Shown here piece after piece: positions 1 through 8,699 of a stretch of 62,606 bases of DNA; position 1 is the first letter of the stretch; every line of letters starts with the position of its first letter. The DNA comes from an uncultured Opitutaceae bacterium (GTDB lineage: Bacteria > Verrucomicrobiota > Verrucomicrobiia > Opitutales > Opitutaceae). The notes beneath the pieces were generated by a model. It was not told the origin of the DNA. It ran no database searches and saw only the letters and a program-made list of their open reading frames with translations. The DNA lies in the NCBI GenBank assembly GCA_903916755.1, contig CAIWXW010000114.1, forward strand, positions 1-62,606, read 5' to 3'. A program made the translations under genes and the position numbers.

Positions 1-1
1 C

Positions 2-1507
2 CGCGCCGACGACACGGTGGTGATCGTGACCCCGAACAACGAGACCATCCGCCACGAGTACGAGCTGGGCTTCACCCGCTGGTACCAGGCGCGGACCGGA
101 CGGACGGTCGCCATCGACTGGCGGGTCCTCGGCGGAACGAGCGAGATCGGCCGGCTGATCCAGGGCGAATACATCGCGGCCTTCCAGAACTACTGGACGG
201 GAAAGCGCGGGCAGCCCTGGAGCGCCGAGGTGCAGGCCGCCTTCCAGGATGAGCGCCGGGCGGCGGCCGGGTCCCCGGCGGCGCAGGCCGCCCGGGCCGC
301 CTTCCTGGCCTCCGATCTCGGCTGCGGCATCGACGTGTTCTTCGGGGGCGGGACCTTCGCCTTCGACGACCAGGCGGCGCGGGGCAACCTCGTCGACAGC
401 GGCCTGCGGCAGCTGCATCCGGACTGGTTCTCCGACGCGGCCATCCCCGCGGGGTTCGACGGCAACGCCTTTCGGGACCCGGCGGGCCGCTGGTTCGGCT
501 GGGTCATGAGCTCCTATGGGATCATCTTCAATACGGACGCGATCCGGCGACTGGGGTTCGCCCGTCCGCCCGCGCAATGGAGCGATCTGGCCGATCCCCG
601 CTTCCAGGGCGAGATCGCGCTCTGCGATCCGACCAAGAGCGGCTCGATCGCGATGGCCTTCGACGATGTCATCCAGCAGCAGATCCAGCGGCGGCGCGCG
701 GCGGGCGAGGCCGAGGCCAGCGCGGTGCGCGCCGGCTGGAACGACGGCCTCCAGCTGCTCCAGCGGATCGGCGCCAATGCGCGCTACTTCACGGACAACT
801 CCCAAAAACCGCCGATCGACGTGGCGGCCGGCGACTGCGCGGCGGGGATGTGCATCGATTTCTACGGGCGCCAGCAGGAGGAGGCGCTCCGGCGGCGCGG
901 GGCGTCCGGCCGCGTGGAATTTGCCACCCCGCCCGGCGGCACCTCCTATGCCGTCGACCCGATCGGGCTGATGCGGGGCGCCCCGAACGGGGCCGTGGCC
1001 CGCGCCTTCCTGGAATATACGCTCTCCCTCGAGGGCCAGAAGCTGCTCAATTTCAGCCCGGGCACCCCCGGCGGCCCGCGCGACTTCGCCCTGCGGCGGA
1101 TGCCGATCCGCCGCGACTTCTACACCCACGAGGAATGGAAGCCGCTGCGGAGCGATCCCGATGCCGCCCCGTACGCCGGGACCGAACAGCTGGTCTACCA
1201 CCCCGAATGGACCGCCCGCCGGTTCCGAGAGATGGCCTTCATCGTCCGCGTCATGTGCCAGGACACCCATGACGAGCTGGCCGCCGCCTGGCGGGCGGCG
1301 AACGCGGCGCCGGAACCGCGGCGGGCGGCGGCGCTGGCCCGGCTGCAGGACATGTCGGCGGTCAGCTACGAGCGGGCGGGGGGCGCCATCACCGCGGCCC
1401 TGACCTCGCGCGACCCGGTCGACGAGGTGCGGATGGCGCGCGAGCTCGCGGACGATTTCCGGCGGCAGTACGCCGATGCCGCGGCGCTCGCCCGTGGCGG
1501 CGGCTAA
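2..1507 (+). CDS. ABC transporter substrate-binding protein, Fe3+ type (5' end outside window)
   Basis: This is the C-terminal ~500 residues of a periplasmic type-2 solute-binding protein of the kind that feeds Fe3+-type ABC importers. The frame is open to the left edge (reading ADDTVVIVTPNNE), so the signal peptide and true start lie upstream. The opening beta-strand, the NTDAIRRLGF segment, the PAQWSDLADPRFQGEI segment and the late SYAVDPIGLMRGAPN segment fit extracellular solute-binding family 1. The ligand is not provable; iron is the usual one, but 2-aminoethylphosphonate or sugar phosphates are alternatives. Its stop overlaps the stop of the convergent rpe by 3 bp. The only matching permease in the window is about 13 kb away on the other strand, so cognate partners are more likely upstream, outside the window. 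Confidence 0.8.
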   Translation, partial: RADDTVVIVTPNNETIRHEYELGFTRWYQARTGRTVAIDWRVLGGTSEIGRLIQGEYIAAFQNYWTGKRGQPWSAEVQAAFQDERRAAAGSPAAQAARAAFLASDLGCGIDVFFGGGTFAFDDQAARGNLVDSGLRQLHPDWFSDAAIPAGFDGNAFRDPAGRWFGWVMSSYGIIFNTDAIRRLGFARPPAQWSDLADPRFQGEIALCDPTKSGSIAMAFDDVIQQQIQRRRAAGEAEASAVRAGWNDGLQLLQRIGANARYFTDNSQKPPIDVAAGDCAAGMCIDFYGRQQEEALRRRGASGRVEFATPPGGTSYAVDPIGLMRGAPNGAVARAFLEYTLSLEGQKLLNFSPGTPGGPRDFALRRMPIRRDFYTHEEWKPLRSDPDAAPYAGTEQLVYHPEWTARRFREMAFIVRVMCQDTHDELAAAWRAANAAPEPRRAAALARLQDMSAVSYERAGGAITAALTSRDPVDEVRMARELADDFRRQYADAAALARGGG

Positions 1508-2172
1508 AGGGCCGCGATGCCCGCCGCGAAGGCCGCCGGGTCGGCCGCCTTGAAGAAGGATGTGCCGACCACGAAGGCATCGGCGCCGGCGGCACGGCAC
1601 TGAGCCGCATTCGCCAGGTCGATCCCGCCGTCGACCTCGATGCGGAAGGTGAGGTTGCGCTGGTCGCGCAGGTCGCGGATCTCGGCGATCTTGGCCAGCT
1701 GGTCGCGCCGGAACGCCTGGCCGCCGAACCCGGGCTGGACCGTCATGACCAGAACCAGGTCCACCTGCGACAGGAGGGCCTCGATCGCGACGGCCGGGGT
1801 GCCCGGATTGAGGACAATGCCCGCGTGCTTGCCCATCTCCCGTATGCGGGTGAGGGTGCCGATCACGTCATAAGCCGGCTCGATGTGGATGCTGAGGCGA
1901 TCCGCGCCTGCCCGGGCGAAGGCCTCGATGTACAGGTCGGGCCGCTCCAGCATCAGATGGGTGTCGAAGAACAGCTTAACGCCATCCCGCCGGAGCGAAG
2001 CCAGGGTCTCCGGCCCAAAGGAGAGATTGGGCACGAAGTGCCCGTCCATGATGTCCAGGTGCAGCCAGGGGATCCGGAGCCGTTCGACCAGTCCGGCGCC
2101 GTCGGCCAGGCGGGCGTGGTCGCTCGCCAGGAGGGAGGGGGCCAGGATCGGGGCGTGCAGCGGGTTGGCCAT
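1504..2172 (-). CDS. rpe: Ribulose-phosphate 3-epimerase
   Basis: A TIM-barrel enzyme of 222 residues, the normal family length, interconverting D-ribulose 5-phosphate and D-xylulose 5-phosphate in the pentose phosphate pathway in the cytosol. Visible hallmarks are APSLLASD near the N terminus, LHLDIMDGHFVPN carrying the first catalytic Asp, HLMLERP with a metal-binding His, MTVQPGFGGQ, and VDGGI carrying the second catalytic Asp. It starts with ATG 3 bp after the stop of the upstream lipoprotein gene and is the last gene of the leftward rpmF-plsX-fabH-bamD-lptE run, so it is probably co-transcribed with envelope biogenesis genes. Confidence 0.95.
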   Translation of the reverse strand: MANPLHAPILAPSLLASDHARLADGAGLVERLRIPWLHLDIMDGHFVPNLSFGPETLASLRRDGVKLFFDTHLMLERPDLYIEAFARAGADRLSIHIEPAYDVIGTLTRIREMGKHAGIVLNPGTPAVAIEALLSQVDLVLVMTVQPGFGGQAFRRDQLAKIAEIRDLRDQRNLTFRIEVDGGIDLANAAQCRAAGADAFVVGTSFFKAADPAAFAAGIAAL

Positions 2173-2175
2173 GAC

Positions 2176-2715
2176 TCACCAGACGTCCAGCACGGCGTGG
2201 GCCACCTTGGCCGACAGCGCGGTCGCCAGAAGCGGGATCGTGTTGTACTCGGACTGCAGCTGGTTGCCGATCGCGGAGGAATGGGGCAGGCCGTTGTCGA
2301 CATAGACGCCCTGCTGGACGGCGACGACCCGCTGGTCAAAGAAGGCGCGGCCGGAGCGGTTGTCGCGGAGGGAGCAGGTGGCGCCCAGGGTGACGTTGAA
2401 CTTGCTGGCCAGGCCCGTGTCGCTCTCGAGGACCGCGGCCACCTCGCGGTGGTAGTCGGACAGGACGACCGTCAGGGTGGCGTCGGCTTCCTGCGGCGAA
2501 TTTACCAGGACCACCCGGCCATCGTCCTCGAAGGTCTGCCGCAGCTGCGTGGTCACCGGCACCTGGGCCTGCGCCAGGGTCACGACGTGATTGGCGACGG
2601 GCGCGATGTAGAGGGTGGTGAACGCCAGCTTGCCGGACGTGCCGAGCTGGTAGTGGGCGCACCCGGCGAGGCCGAGGCTGAGCGCGAGAAGGAAAGCCAG
2701 GACCCCGGGACGCAT
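2176..2715 (-). CDS. LptE-like outer-membrane lipoprotein
   Basis: A 179-residue lipoprotein. I place the start at the ATG at 2715, giving a short signal peptide ending in the lipobox LAGC, with the acylated Cys at about residue 19; an upstream in-frame extension exists but lacks signal character. The mature part resembles LptE/LPS-assembly lipoproteins: a strand-rich domain with a segment like TLYIAPVANHV and alternating strands around VVLSDYHREVAAV. LptE plugs the LptD barrel that delivers LPS to the outer leaflet. It follows the bamD-like gene by 19 bp, so both belong to one outer-membrane assembly block. LptE sequences diverge strongly, so the family call is moderate, while the lipoprotein call is firm. 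Confidence 0.65.
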   Translation of the reverse strand: MRPGVLAFLLALSLGLAGCAHYQLGTSGKLAFTTLYIAPVANHVVTLAQAQVPVTTQLRQTFEDDGRVVLVNSPQEADATLTVVLSDYHREVAAVLESDTGLASKFNVTLGATCSLRDNRSGRAFFDQRVVAVQQGVYVDNGLPHSSAIGNQLQSEYNTIPLLATALSAKVAHAVLDVW

Positions 2716-2734
2716 GGCTGACCTTGGACCGGCC

Positions 2735-3775
2735 CTAGAAGAAAAGGAAGTGCTTCTTCGGCGCGCCACCGGGCAGGAGGGCGCCCGCGGCCTTGGCCTC
2801 AACCAGCGCGAGCTTCTTCTTGGCCAGGATGGCCGGCTCGGAATCCGGGTAGGCCGTGATCGCCTCGTTGTAGAACACGCGGGCGGCGGTGTAGTTGTCC
2901 CGCTTGATGAAGTAGAAGTCGCCGATCTTGATTTTGCTCTCGGCCAGGACCCGCTTCATGTGGTCCAGCCCCTGCGCGGCGGTCGCGATGTTCGGGTCCC
3001 CCGGGAACAGGATCATGAAATCCTCGTAATAGGTGATGGCTTCGCGCGTCTCCGCCTGGTCGTAGTAGGCGCCTTCCACCAGCGAGGCGTGCGCCTTGGC
3101 CAGCTCGAGGTAGGCGTAGGGCACGAGGACGCTCTGCTGGTAGGTGTTCACCATCTGGTCGAGGGCGTCGATCGCCTCCTCGGTGTTCTTCAGCTGCTCC
3201 TGGCCGCGGGCGTTGGCCATGAGGGCCAGCGGGGCGTAGTCACTGTAGGGCGCATTGAGGACGACCGCCGCGAGGTAGGCGATCGCGCGCTCCCGGCTGC
3301 GCACGCCGGGGATGACGCCCCAGATGTGGTTGCGGGCGCCGTCCAGGAGCATGCTGGCAATGCGGTATTCCGTGCCGATCAGCTCGTTGAAGCGGCCTTC
3401 GTTGGGATAGCGGGCGATTTCGACCTGGAACGCCTCGAAGGCCTTGTAGTACTGGCGGCGCTTCAGGCGGAGGTGGCCGATCTGGTAGTAGGCCTCGGCC
3501 GCGTAGATGGAGCTGCCGTAGTTCTTGACCACCTTGTTGTAGGTGTGGATGGCCGACAGGGGGTGGCCATTCTCCTGGGACCGGCGGGCCGAATTCATCA
3601 GGTCCAGGGCGCGATGGCCCTGGGCGCCGGTGAGCCCGCTGAGGGCGCCGCCCTCGATCCGCCAGCCGGTGGCCGGATCCCAGACCAGGTCGGCGCGGGC
3701 GGAAGCGCCGGCCGCACCCAGCCCCACCAGGAGGAAAATCAGGGTACGCAGGGAGGGAAGGGAAGGAAGACGCAT
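2735..3775 (-). CDS. BamD-like outer membrane assembly TPR protein
   Basis: A 346-residue exported protein rich in TPR-like helical hairpins (AAEAYYQIGHLRLKRRQYYKAFEAF, split over two repeats, and ITYYEDFMILFPGDPNIATAA near the C-terminal third), the pattern of BamD/YfiO of the beta-barrel assembly machine. The N terminus is a signal peptide with a likely cleavage after SARA at about residue 28. It has no lipobox Cys, whereas Escherichia BamD is a lipoprotein. It is longer than classical BamD (about 245 residues). It sits between fabH and the LptE-like lipoprotein on the same strand. A related periplasmic TPR role is the alternative. Confidence 0.7.
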   Translation of the reverse strand: MRLPSLPSLRTLIFLLVGLGAAGASARADLVWDPATGWRIEGGALSGLTGAQGHRALDLMNSARRSQENGHPLSAIHTYNKVVKNYGSSIYAAEAYYQIGHLRLKRRQYYKAFEAFQVEIARYPNEGRFNELIGTEYRIASMLLDGARNHIWGVIPGVRSRERAIAYLAAVVLNAPYSDYAPLALMANARGQEQLKNTEEAIDALDQMVNTYQQSVLVPYAYLELAKAHASLVEGAYYDQAETREAITYYEDFMILFPGDPNIATAAQGLDHMKRVLAESKIKIGDFYFIKRDNYTAARVFYNEAITAYPDSEPAILAKKKLALVEAKAAGALLPGGAPKKHFLFF

Positions 3776-3793
3776 GGAAGCAGCAACGAAGGG

Positions 3794-4801
3794 TTACCAG
3801 CGAACCAGCGCGCTGCCGTAGGTCAAGCCCGCCCCAAATGCCACCAGGAGACTAATATCCCCGGTTTTGATCCTTCCGGCGCGCCGGGCCTCGTCCAAGG
3901 CAATCGGAATCGAGGCGGCGGAGGTGTTGCCGAAACGGTCGAGATTGATGAAAAAGCGGTCCATGGGGAGTTCGAGATACTGGGCAATCGCCTCGATGAT
4001 GCGGGAATTGGCCTGGTGGGGAATCACTAGGGCGATCTGATTCGTACCCACCCCATGTTGTTCCAGAATATCGCGCGCGGCCTCCTCCATGGCCCGGACC
4101 GCCGTCTTGAAGATCTCCCGGCCCTTCATCTTCATGAAATGCCCGCCGGCCGCGAGGGTCTTGGCCGAAGGCGGCAGGCTGCTGCCGCCAGCCGGGATGC
4201 ACAGCAGGTCGGCGCTGGCGCCGTAGGTGCCCAGGCGGGTGCCCAGGAGCCCGCGTCGGACCGGGCCGCCGGTGGGGTCGGGCGAGGGGCCGAGCACGAT
4301 CGCCCCGGCCCCGTCGCCAAAGAGAACGCAGGTGGCCCGGTCCTTCCAGTCCACGATGCTGGAGAGCTTCTCGGCTCCGATGACCAGGGCGCGGTGGTAC
4401 CGCCCGGAGGCCAGCATGGCGCAGGCGGTGTCCAGGGCGTAGATGAAGCCCGAGCAGGCGGCGTTGAGGTCGAAGCAGGCCGAAGCGGTGGGCAGTCCGA
4501 GCTTGTGCTGGATGATGCAGGCGACCGCCGGCATCGGCATGTCGGGCGTGATCGTGGCCACGATCAGCAGGTCGATGTCCGCCGCGGCCACCCGCGCGTC
4601 GGCCAGGGCCCGGCGGCCCGCCTGGACGCCCATGTCGGAGCAGCCCTCGCCGGGGGCGGCGATGCGCCGCTCGCGGATGCCGCTGCGGGTCCGGATCCAC
4701 TCATCGGAGGTGTCGACCGTCCGGGCCAGCTCCGCGTTGCCGAGGATGCGCTCCGGGGCATAGGAGCCGGTGCCGAGGATGACGGGGGAGCGCGGAGACA
4801 T
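3794..4801 (-). CDS. fabH: 3-oxoacyl-ACP synthase III (KAS III)
   Basis: A thiolase-fold enzyme of 335 residues that condenses acetyl-CoA with malonyl-ACP to start fatty-acid synthesis. The catalytic triad is visible: Cys in [12 protein letters not shown], His in IPHQANSRI and Asn in [10 protein letters not shown]; the C-terminal [13 protein letters not shown] ending is also typical. The start is an ATG, 52 bp downstream of plsX. The order rpmF-plsX-fabH is a widely conserved bacterial arrangement that links phospholipid synthesis with a ribosomal protein. No fabD, acpP or fabG follows here; the next gene downstream is bamD-like. Confidence 0.95.
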   Translation of the reverse strand: MSPRSPVILGTGSYAPERILGNAELARTVDTSDEWIRTRSGIRERRIAAPGEGCSDMGVQAGRRALADARVAAADIDLLIVATITPDMPMPAVACIIQHKLGLPTASACFDLNAACSGFIYALDTACAMLASGRYHRALVIGAEKLSSIVDWKDRATCVLFGDGAGAIVLGPSPDPTGGPVRRGLLGTRLGTYGASADLLCIPAGGSSLPPSAKTLAAGGHFMKMKGREIFKTAVRAMEEAARDILEQHGVGTNQIALVIPHQANSRIIEAIAQYLELPMDRFFINLDRFGNTSAASIPIALDEARRAGRIKTGDISLLVAFGAGLTYGSALVRW

Positions 4802-4853
4802 GGGCGGTGACGGCGGGGCCCGGGCGGTGGTTAGCCGGCCCGCGACCGGAGGC

Positions 4854-5921
4854 TCAGTGGCCGGTGAGCGAGTCGACCGGGCGCGCCAGCGCCTCGTTCG
4901 CCCGCGCGATATCGGCCTCGATGCGGTGATTCATGTCGGCGGCGATCAGCTTGTTCGCCGCCTGCAGGGCGCTCTTGATGGCGTGGCGGTTGGAGGAACC
5001 GTGGGCCTTGAAGACATTGCCGCGGACACCGAGGAGCTGGGCGCCGCCATAGCGCTCGGGATCGATCCGGTTGCGCAGCGCGGCAAAGGCGCCCTTGGAC
5101 AGGAAGGCCCCGGCGGCGCGCATGGGATTGGCGCGCAGCTCGGTCTTCAGGATCCCGGTGAAGAAGCTCACGAGCGATTCCCAGCTCTTGACCATGATGT
5201 TCCCGACGAACCCGTCGCAGACCACCACGTCGACCTTTTCGGCGAAAACGTCGAAGCCCTCGATCGGACCGACGTAATTGACGATCTCGTCGATCCGGCG
5301 CAGCTGCTCGTTCGTCTCGGCGATCAGCGCGTTGCCCTTGCCCTCCTCGGTGCCGATGGTCATCAGCCCGACCCGGGGATTGGAGACGCCCAGGACGACC
5401 CGGCAGTAATGGCTGCCCAGGATCGCGTTGTGGACCAGGTATTCCGGCCGGGCCTCGGGATTGGCCCCGGCGTCGATCAGGACAAAGTGGCCGCCCTCGC
5501 GGGGCACGACCGCGGCGAGGGCCGGACGGGCGATGCCTTCCATCGTGCGCAGGCGCAGGGTGCCGCCCGCCATCAGGGCGCCGGTGTTGCCGCAGCTGAC
5601 GACCACGCTCGCGTCGCCGTTCTTCACCAGCTCGATGGCTCGCACCATGGAGGAATCGCGCTTGCGCTTGAGCGCCATCAGCGGCTTGTCCTCCATCGTG
5701 ATCACCTCGGAGGCGTGCAGGAGCGACAGCCGCGGATTGCGGAGCAGGCCGGCCGCGGCGATCAGCGGCTGCAGGATCGCCTCGTCACCGACCAGGGTGA
5801 CCGGATTCAGCTCGGGGAACTGCTGAAACGCCAGCTTGACGGCGATGACGATCTCGGACGGACCCAGATCGCCACCCATGGCGTCGACGGCAATCCGACC
5901 CGTGGCGCCGGAAGAAGACAT
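4854..5921 (-). CDS. plsX: Phosphate acyltransferase PlsX
   Basis: Makes acyl-phosphate from acyl-ACP, the first acyl donor for PlsY in glycerophospholipid synthesis; a peripheral membrane enzyme. The 355-residue length is normal. Recognisable PlsX signatures are [12 protein letters not shown] at the N terminus, [12 protein letters not shown] in the middle, [14 protein letters not shown] and [19 protein letters not shown] near the C terminus. It follows rpmF by 9 bp and precedes fabH, so it is in the middle of the rpmF operon. No anomaly seen. Confidence 0.95.
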   Translation of the reverse strand: MSSSGATGRIAVDAMGGDLGPSEIVIAVKLAFQQFPELNPVTLVGDEAILQPLIAAAGLLRNPRLSLLHASEVITMEDKPLMALKRKRDSSMVRAIELVKNGDASVVVSCGNTGALMAGGTLRLRTMEGIARPALAAVVPREGGHFVLIDAGANPEARPEYLVHNAILGSHYCRVVLGVSNPRVGLMTIGTEEGKGNALIAETNEQLRRIDEIVNYVGPIEGFDVFAEKVDVVVCDGFVGNIMVKSWESLVSFFTGILKTELRANPMRAAGAFLSKGAFAALRNRIDPERYGGAQLLGVRGNVFKAHGSSNRHAIKSALQAANKLIAADMNHRIEADIARANEALARPVDSLTGH

Positions 5922-5930
5922 GCCTGAAGA

Positions 5931-6110
5931 CTAGGCTTCGACGTCGAGCACTTGCCGGCCGCGATACATGCCGGTCTTCGGATTGACGCGATGCGGGCGG
6001 ACCAGGGATCCGTCGGTCGGATCCTTCGCAAATTGAGGCGCTTTGAAGGCGTTGGCAGCCCGGCGGTTAGCGCTGCGGCGCTTGGATTGTTTTCTTTTCG
6101 GATTAGCCAT
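5931..6110 (-). CDS. rpmF: 50S ribosomal protein L32
   Basis: A 59-residue basic protein of the large ribosomal subunit. The start is the ATG at 6110, which gives the conserved opening MANPKRKQSKRR; an upstream in-frame ATG at 6146 would add 12 residues without family support. The C-terminal half (RPHRVNPKTGMYRGRQVL) is typical of L32. The paired Cys residues of zinc-binding L32 forms are absent, so this is the Cys-free type. It is the first gene of the leftward run and the promoter must lie in the 6111-6312 gap shared with trpD. Confidence 0.93.
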   Translation of the reverse strand: MANPKRKQSKRRSANRRAANAFKAPQFAKDPTDGSLVRPHRVNPKTGMYRGRQVLDVEA

Positions 6111-6175
6111 GGTGAGTCGGAAATGGATGCGGCGAACCCCCGGCATTGGAGCGGAAGCGAACCTTAAGAGGGTCT

Positions 6176-6204
6176 GAGTAAAGGACCGCGCTCCGAGGCG
6201 TCAA
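6176..6204 (-). promoter_or_regulatory. Possible promoter for the rpmF operon
   Basis: On the minus strand TTGACG (6204-6199) is followed after 17 bp by TTACTC (6181-6176). The -35 matches five of six consensus bases but the -10 is weak, and it would give a leader of roughly 60 nt before rpmF. It lies in the only non-coding gap upstream of the operon (6111-6312), which is also the trpD upstream region. Confidence 0.35.
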
Positions 6205-6312
6205 GTGTGAAGGGCGGGAGTCAAAAAGGCCGCGGGACGGCGGGGATTATTTAAGCCGATGTCCCGAAAATGATGGATGCCCGCCCGGAGTTCCACCTTT
6301 TATCTACCTTTG

Positions 6313-7362
6313 ATGGTCGCCTCGCCCCTCGCCGCCCTGACGGCCCAGCTCCTCGCCCGCCGCGACCTTGCGCCCGCGGACGTGGCCGCCGCCGCCGCCG
6401 CGCTGGCGGCGGCCGAGGTGCCCGAGGCGCCCAAGGCGGACTTCCTGACGGCCCTGGCGGAGAAGGGCGAGACTGCCACCGAGGTCGCGGCCTTCGCCGC
6501 GGAATTTCGCTCCCGGGCGGTCGACTCCGGGGTCGGCGCCTGGGCGGCCGAGGCGATCGACATCGTCGGCACCGGCGGCGACCACGCCGGCGGCTTCAAT
6601 ATCTCCAGCGTGGTCGTCCTGGTCCTCGCGAGCGCGGGCGTCACCGTCATGAAGCATGGCAACCGCGGCATCACCTCCCGCTGCGGCAGCGCCGACCTCC
6701 TGGCCGGGCTCGGCGTCGACCTCGAGGCTCCGCCGGAAAAGCAGCGCCGGGCGCTGGGGGAACTGGGCTTCGCCTTCTTCTTCGCCCCCTCCTACCATCC
6801 CGCCTTCCGCTCGATCACGCCGGTGCGGAGGGCGCTCGCGGCGCGCGGCCAGCGCACGGTCTTCAACATCCTCGGCCCCCTGACGAATCCGGGCCGGCCG
6901 GGCCGGATCCTGCTGGGCTCCTTCGCCGACGGCTGGGTGCCGCGGCTGGCCGGCGCGCTCGAGGTCCTCGGCACCGAGGCCGGCCTGGTCGCCCACGGCC
7001 GGATCGACGCGACGCGCGGGATCGATGAATTGACGTCCGCCACGGTGAACCGCGTGCGCGGCGTCGGCCGGCTGCGCGACCTCGATGGGGAATGGCGGGC
7101 CGCCGACTTCGGGCTCGCGCCGGCGTCATTCAGCGAGCTGCAGGGCGGCGACCTCGCGGCCAATCTCGCGCTGGTCGAGGCGCTGGTCGGGGGCCGCGGC
7201 CCGGCGGGCCTGGTCGACACGATCGCGCTCAACGCCGCGGTGGCGCTGTGGATCTGCGGGCGGACGGAGACTCCGGCCGAAGGGATCCCGCAGGCGCGCG
7301 AGCTCCTGCTGGGCGGCGCGGTCGCGCGGAAGATCGCCGATGTCCGGGAGTTCTACCGATGA
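6313..7362 (+). CDS. trpD: Anthranilate phosphoribosyltransferase
   Basis: Transfers the phosphoribosyl group of PRPP to anthranilate, the second step of tryptophan synthesis. Family hallmarks are the PRPP-binding GTGGD motif in DIVGTGGDHAGGFNISS, VMKHGNRGITSRCGSADLL, and ILGPLTNPGRP. I chose the ATG at 6313 (349 residues); an ATG at 6277 would add 12 unrelated residues, and neither has a clear ribosome-binding site. Its stop overlaps the start of glmM in an ATGA arrangement, so the two are translationally coupled. No other trp gene is adjacent, so tryptophan genes appear dispersed. Confidence 0.93.
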   Translation: MVASPLAALTAQLLARRDLAPADVAAAAAALAAAEVPEAPKADFLTALAEKGETATEVAAFAAEFRSRAVDSGVGAWAAEAIDIVGTGGDHAGGFNISSVVVLVLASAGVTVMKHGNRGITSRCGSADLLAGLGVDLEAPPEKQRRALGELGFAFFFAPSYHPAFRSITPVRRALAARGQRTVFNILGPLTNPGRPGRILLGSFADGWVPRLAGALEVLGTEAGLVAHGRIDATRGIDELTSATVNRVRGVGRLRDLDGEWRAADFGLAPASFSELQGGDLAANLALVEALVGGRGPAGLVDTIALNAAVALWICGRTETPAEGIPQARELLLGGAVARKIADVREFYR

Positions 7363-8699
7363 GCGCCTCCCGGAAGTATTTTGGCACCGACGGGGTCCGG
7401 GGAGCCTATGGCGGCCCCGTGATCAACGAGGCCTTTGCGCAGCGGATGGGCTTTGCCGCCGCCCGGTGGGCCGGGGGCGAGGGCGCGGTCCTGATCGGCC
7501 GCGACACCCGCGGCTCCGGCCCGGCGCTGGCCGCGGCGCTGGCCCGCGGGCTCGCCGCGGGCGGCCTGCGCCCGACGCTCCTCGGCGTCCTGCCTTCGCC
7601 CGCCGTGTCCTTCGCGGTCCTGGGGGCGAAGGCGGCGCTCGGCGCGGTGATCACCGCCTCGCACAATCCGGCCGAGGAAAACGGGATCAAGTTCTTCGCC
7701 AGCGGCGGCCAGAAGCTCAGCGACGCCGACGAGGCCCGGATCGAGGCGCTCCTGCCGGCGGAGCCGCCCGCGAACGCGCCGGCGGCCCCGGCCGCCGAGG
7801 ACCCGCGGGCGGAGGCCGAATACATCGCGGCCGCCGCCCGCCTGCTGCCGGCCGGCGCCCTCCGGGGCTGGCGGATCGTGGTCGACAGCGCGAACGGCGC
7901 GACCACCACCACCAGCCCGGCGGTCTTCCGCGCCCTCGGCGCCGAGGTCATCGGCCTGGGTGACGCGCCCAACGGCTCCAATATCAACGCCGGGGTCGGC
8001 AGCCAGCATCCTGCGGCGCTGTCGGAACGCGTGCGCGCGGTCGGGGCGCGGCTGGGCGTGGCCCACGACGGCGACGGCGACCGCTGCGTCCTGTGCGACG
8101 AGCATGGCGAGATCCTGGATGGCGACGAGATCCTCGTCATCCTGGCCACCCACGCGCTGGCCCAGGGCACCCTGGCGGCCCGAGCCCTCGTCGTGACCGA
8201 CCAGAGCAATCTCGGCGTCGATGCGGCGGTCCGCGCCGCGGGCGGCCGGGTTTTCCGCACCGCCATCGGCGACCGCTATGTCTTCGAGCGGATGCAGGCG
8301 GAGGGCGCCCGGCTGGGCGGAGAGTCTTCCGGCCACGTCATCTGCTCGGAGATTTCGCCGGGCGGCGACGGCCTCGTCGCGGCGCTCAAGGTGATCGAGG
8401 TGATGCGGGCGACCGGCCGGCCGCTGTCCGCCTTGCGGCGCGGGCTGCGCAAGTTTCCGCAGGGAGTCGATGCGATCGCCGTCCGCGAAAAGCGGCCGCT
8501 GGCCGCGATGCCGGCCCTCGCCACCGCCATCAGCCGGCTGACCGACGAGCTGGGGGAGCGGGGCCGGGTCCTGGTGCGCTACTCGGGCACCGAGCCGAAA
8601 CTGCGCCTCCTGGTCGAGGGTGAGACCGACGCCAGCGTGCAGCGCGGGCTCGCGCAGCTGCGGTCGGCCGTCCAGGCCGATCTCGCGGCGGTCTCCTAG
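7359..8699 (+). CDS. glmM: Phosphoglucosamine mutase
   Basis: Converts glucosamine 6-phosphate to glucosamine 1-phosphate for UDP-GlcNAc, hence peptidoglycan and LPS. Four alpha-D-phosphohexomutase signatures are visible in order: the active-site serine loop ITASHNPAEENGIK, the metal loop DGDGDRC, the sugar-binding GGESSGH, and the phosphate-binding RYSGTEPKLR. The opening KYFGTDGVRG is the classic GlmM start. The ATG at 7359 overlaps the trpD stop and gives 446 residues, the normal length. Its stop overlaps the stop of the convergent TMTC-like gene by 3 bp. Confidence 0.95.
   Translation: MSASRKYFGTDGVRGAYGGPVINEAFAQRMGFAAARWAGGEGAVLIGRDTRGSGPALAAALARGLAAGGLRPTLLGVLPSPAVSFAVLGAKAALGAVITASHNPAEENGIKFFASGGQKLSDADEARIEALLPAEPPANAPAAPAAEDPRAEAEYIAAAARLLPAGALRGWRIVVDSANGATTTTSPAVFRALGAEVIGLGDAPNGSNINAGVGSQHPAALSERVRAVGARLGVAHDGDGDRCVLCDEHGEILDGDEILVILATHALAQGTLAARALVVTDQSNLGVDAAVRAAGGRVFRTAIGDRYVFERMQAEGARLGGESSGHVICSEISPGGDGLVAALKVIEVMRATGRPLSALRRGLRKFPQGVDAIAVREKRPLAAMPALATAISRLTDELGERGRVLVRYSGTEPKLRLLVEGETDASVQRGLAQLRSAVQADLAAVS

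Noticed and set aside
7092-7358. N-terminal extension of glmM
   Set aside because: It overlaps trpD in another frame; the family N terminus starts at the ATG at 7359.
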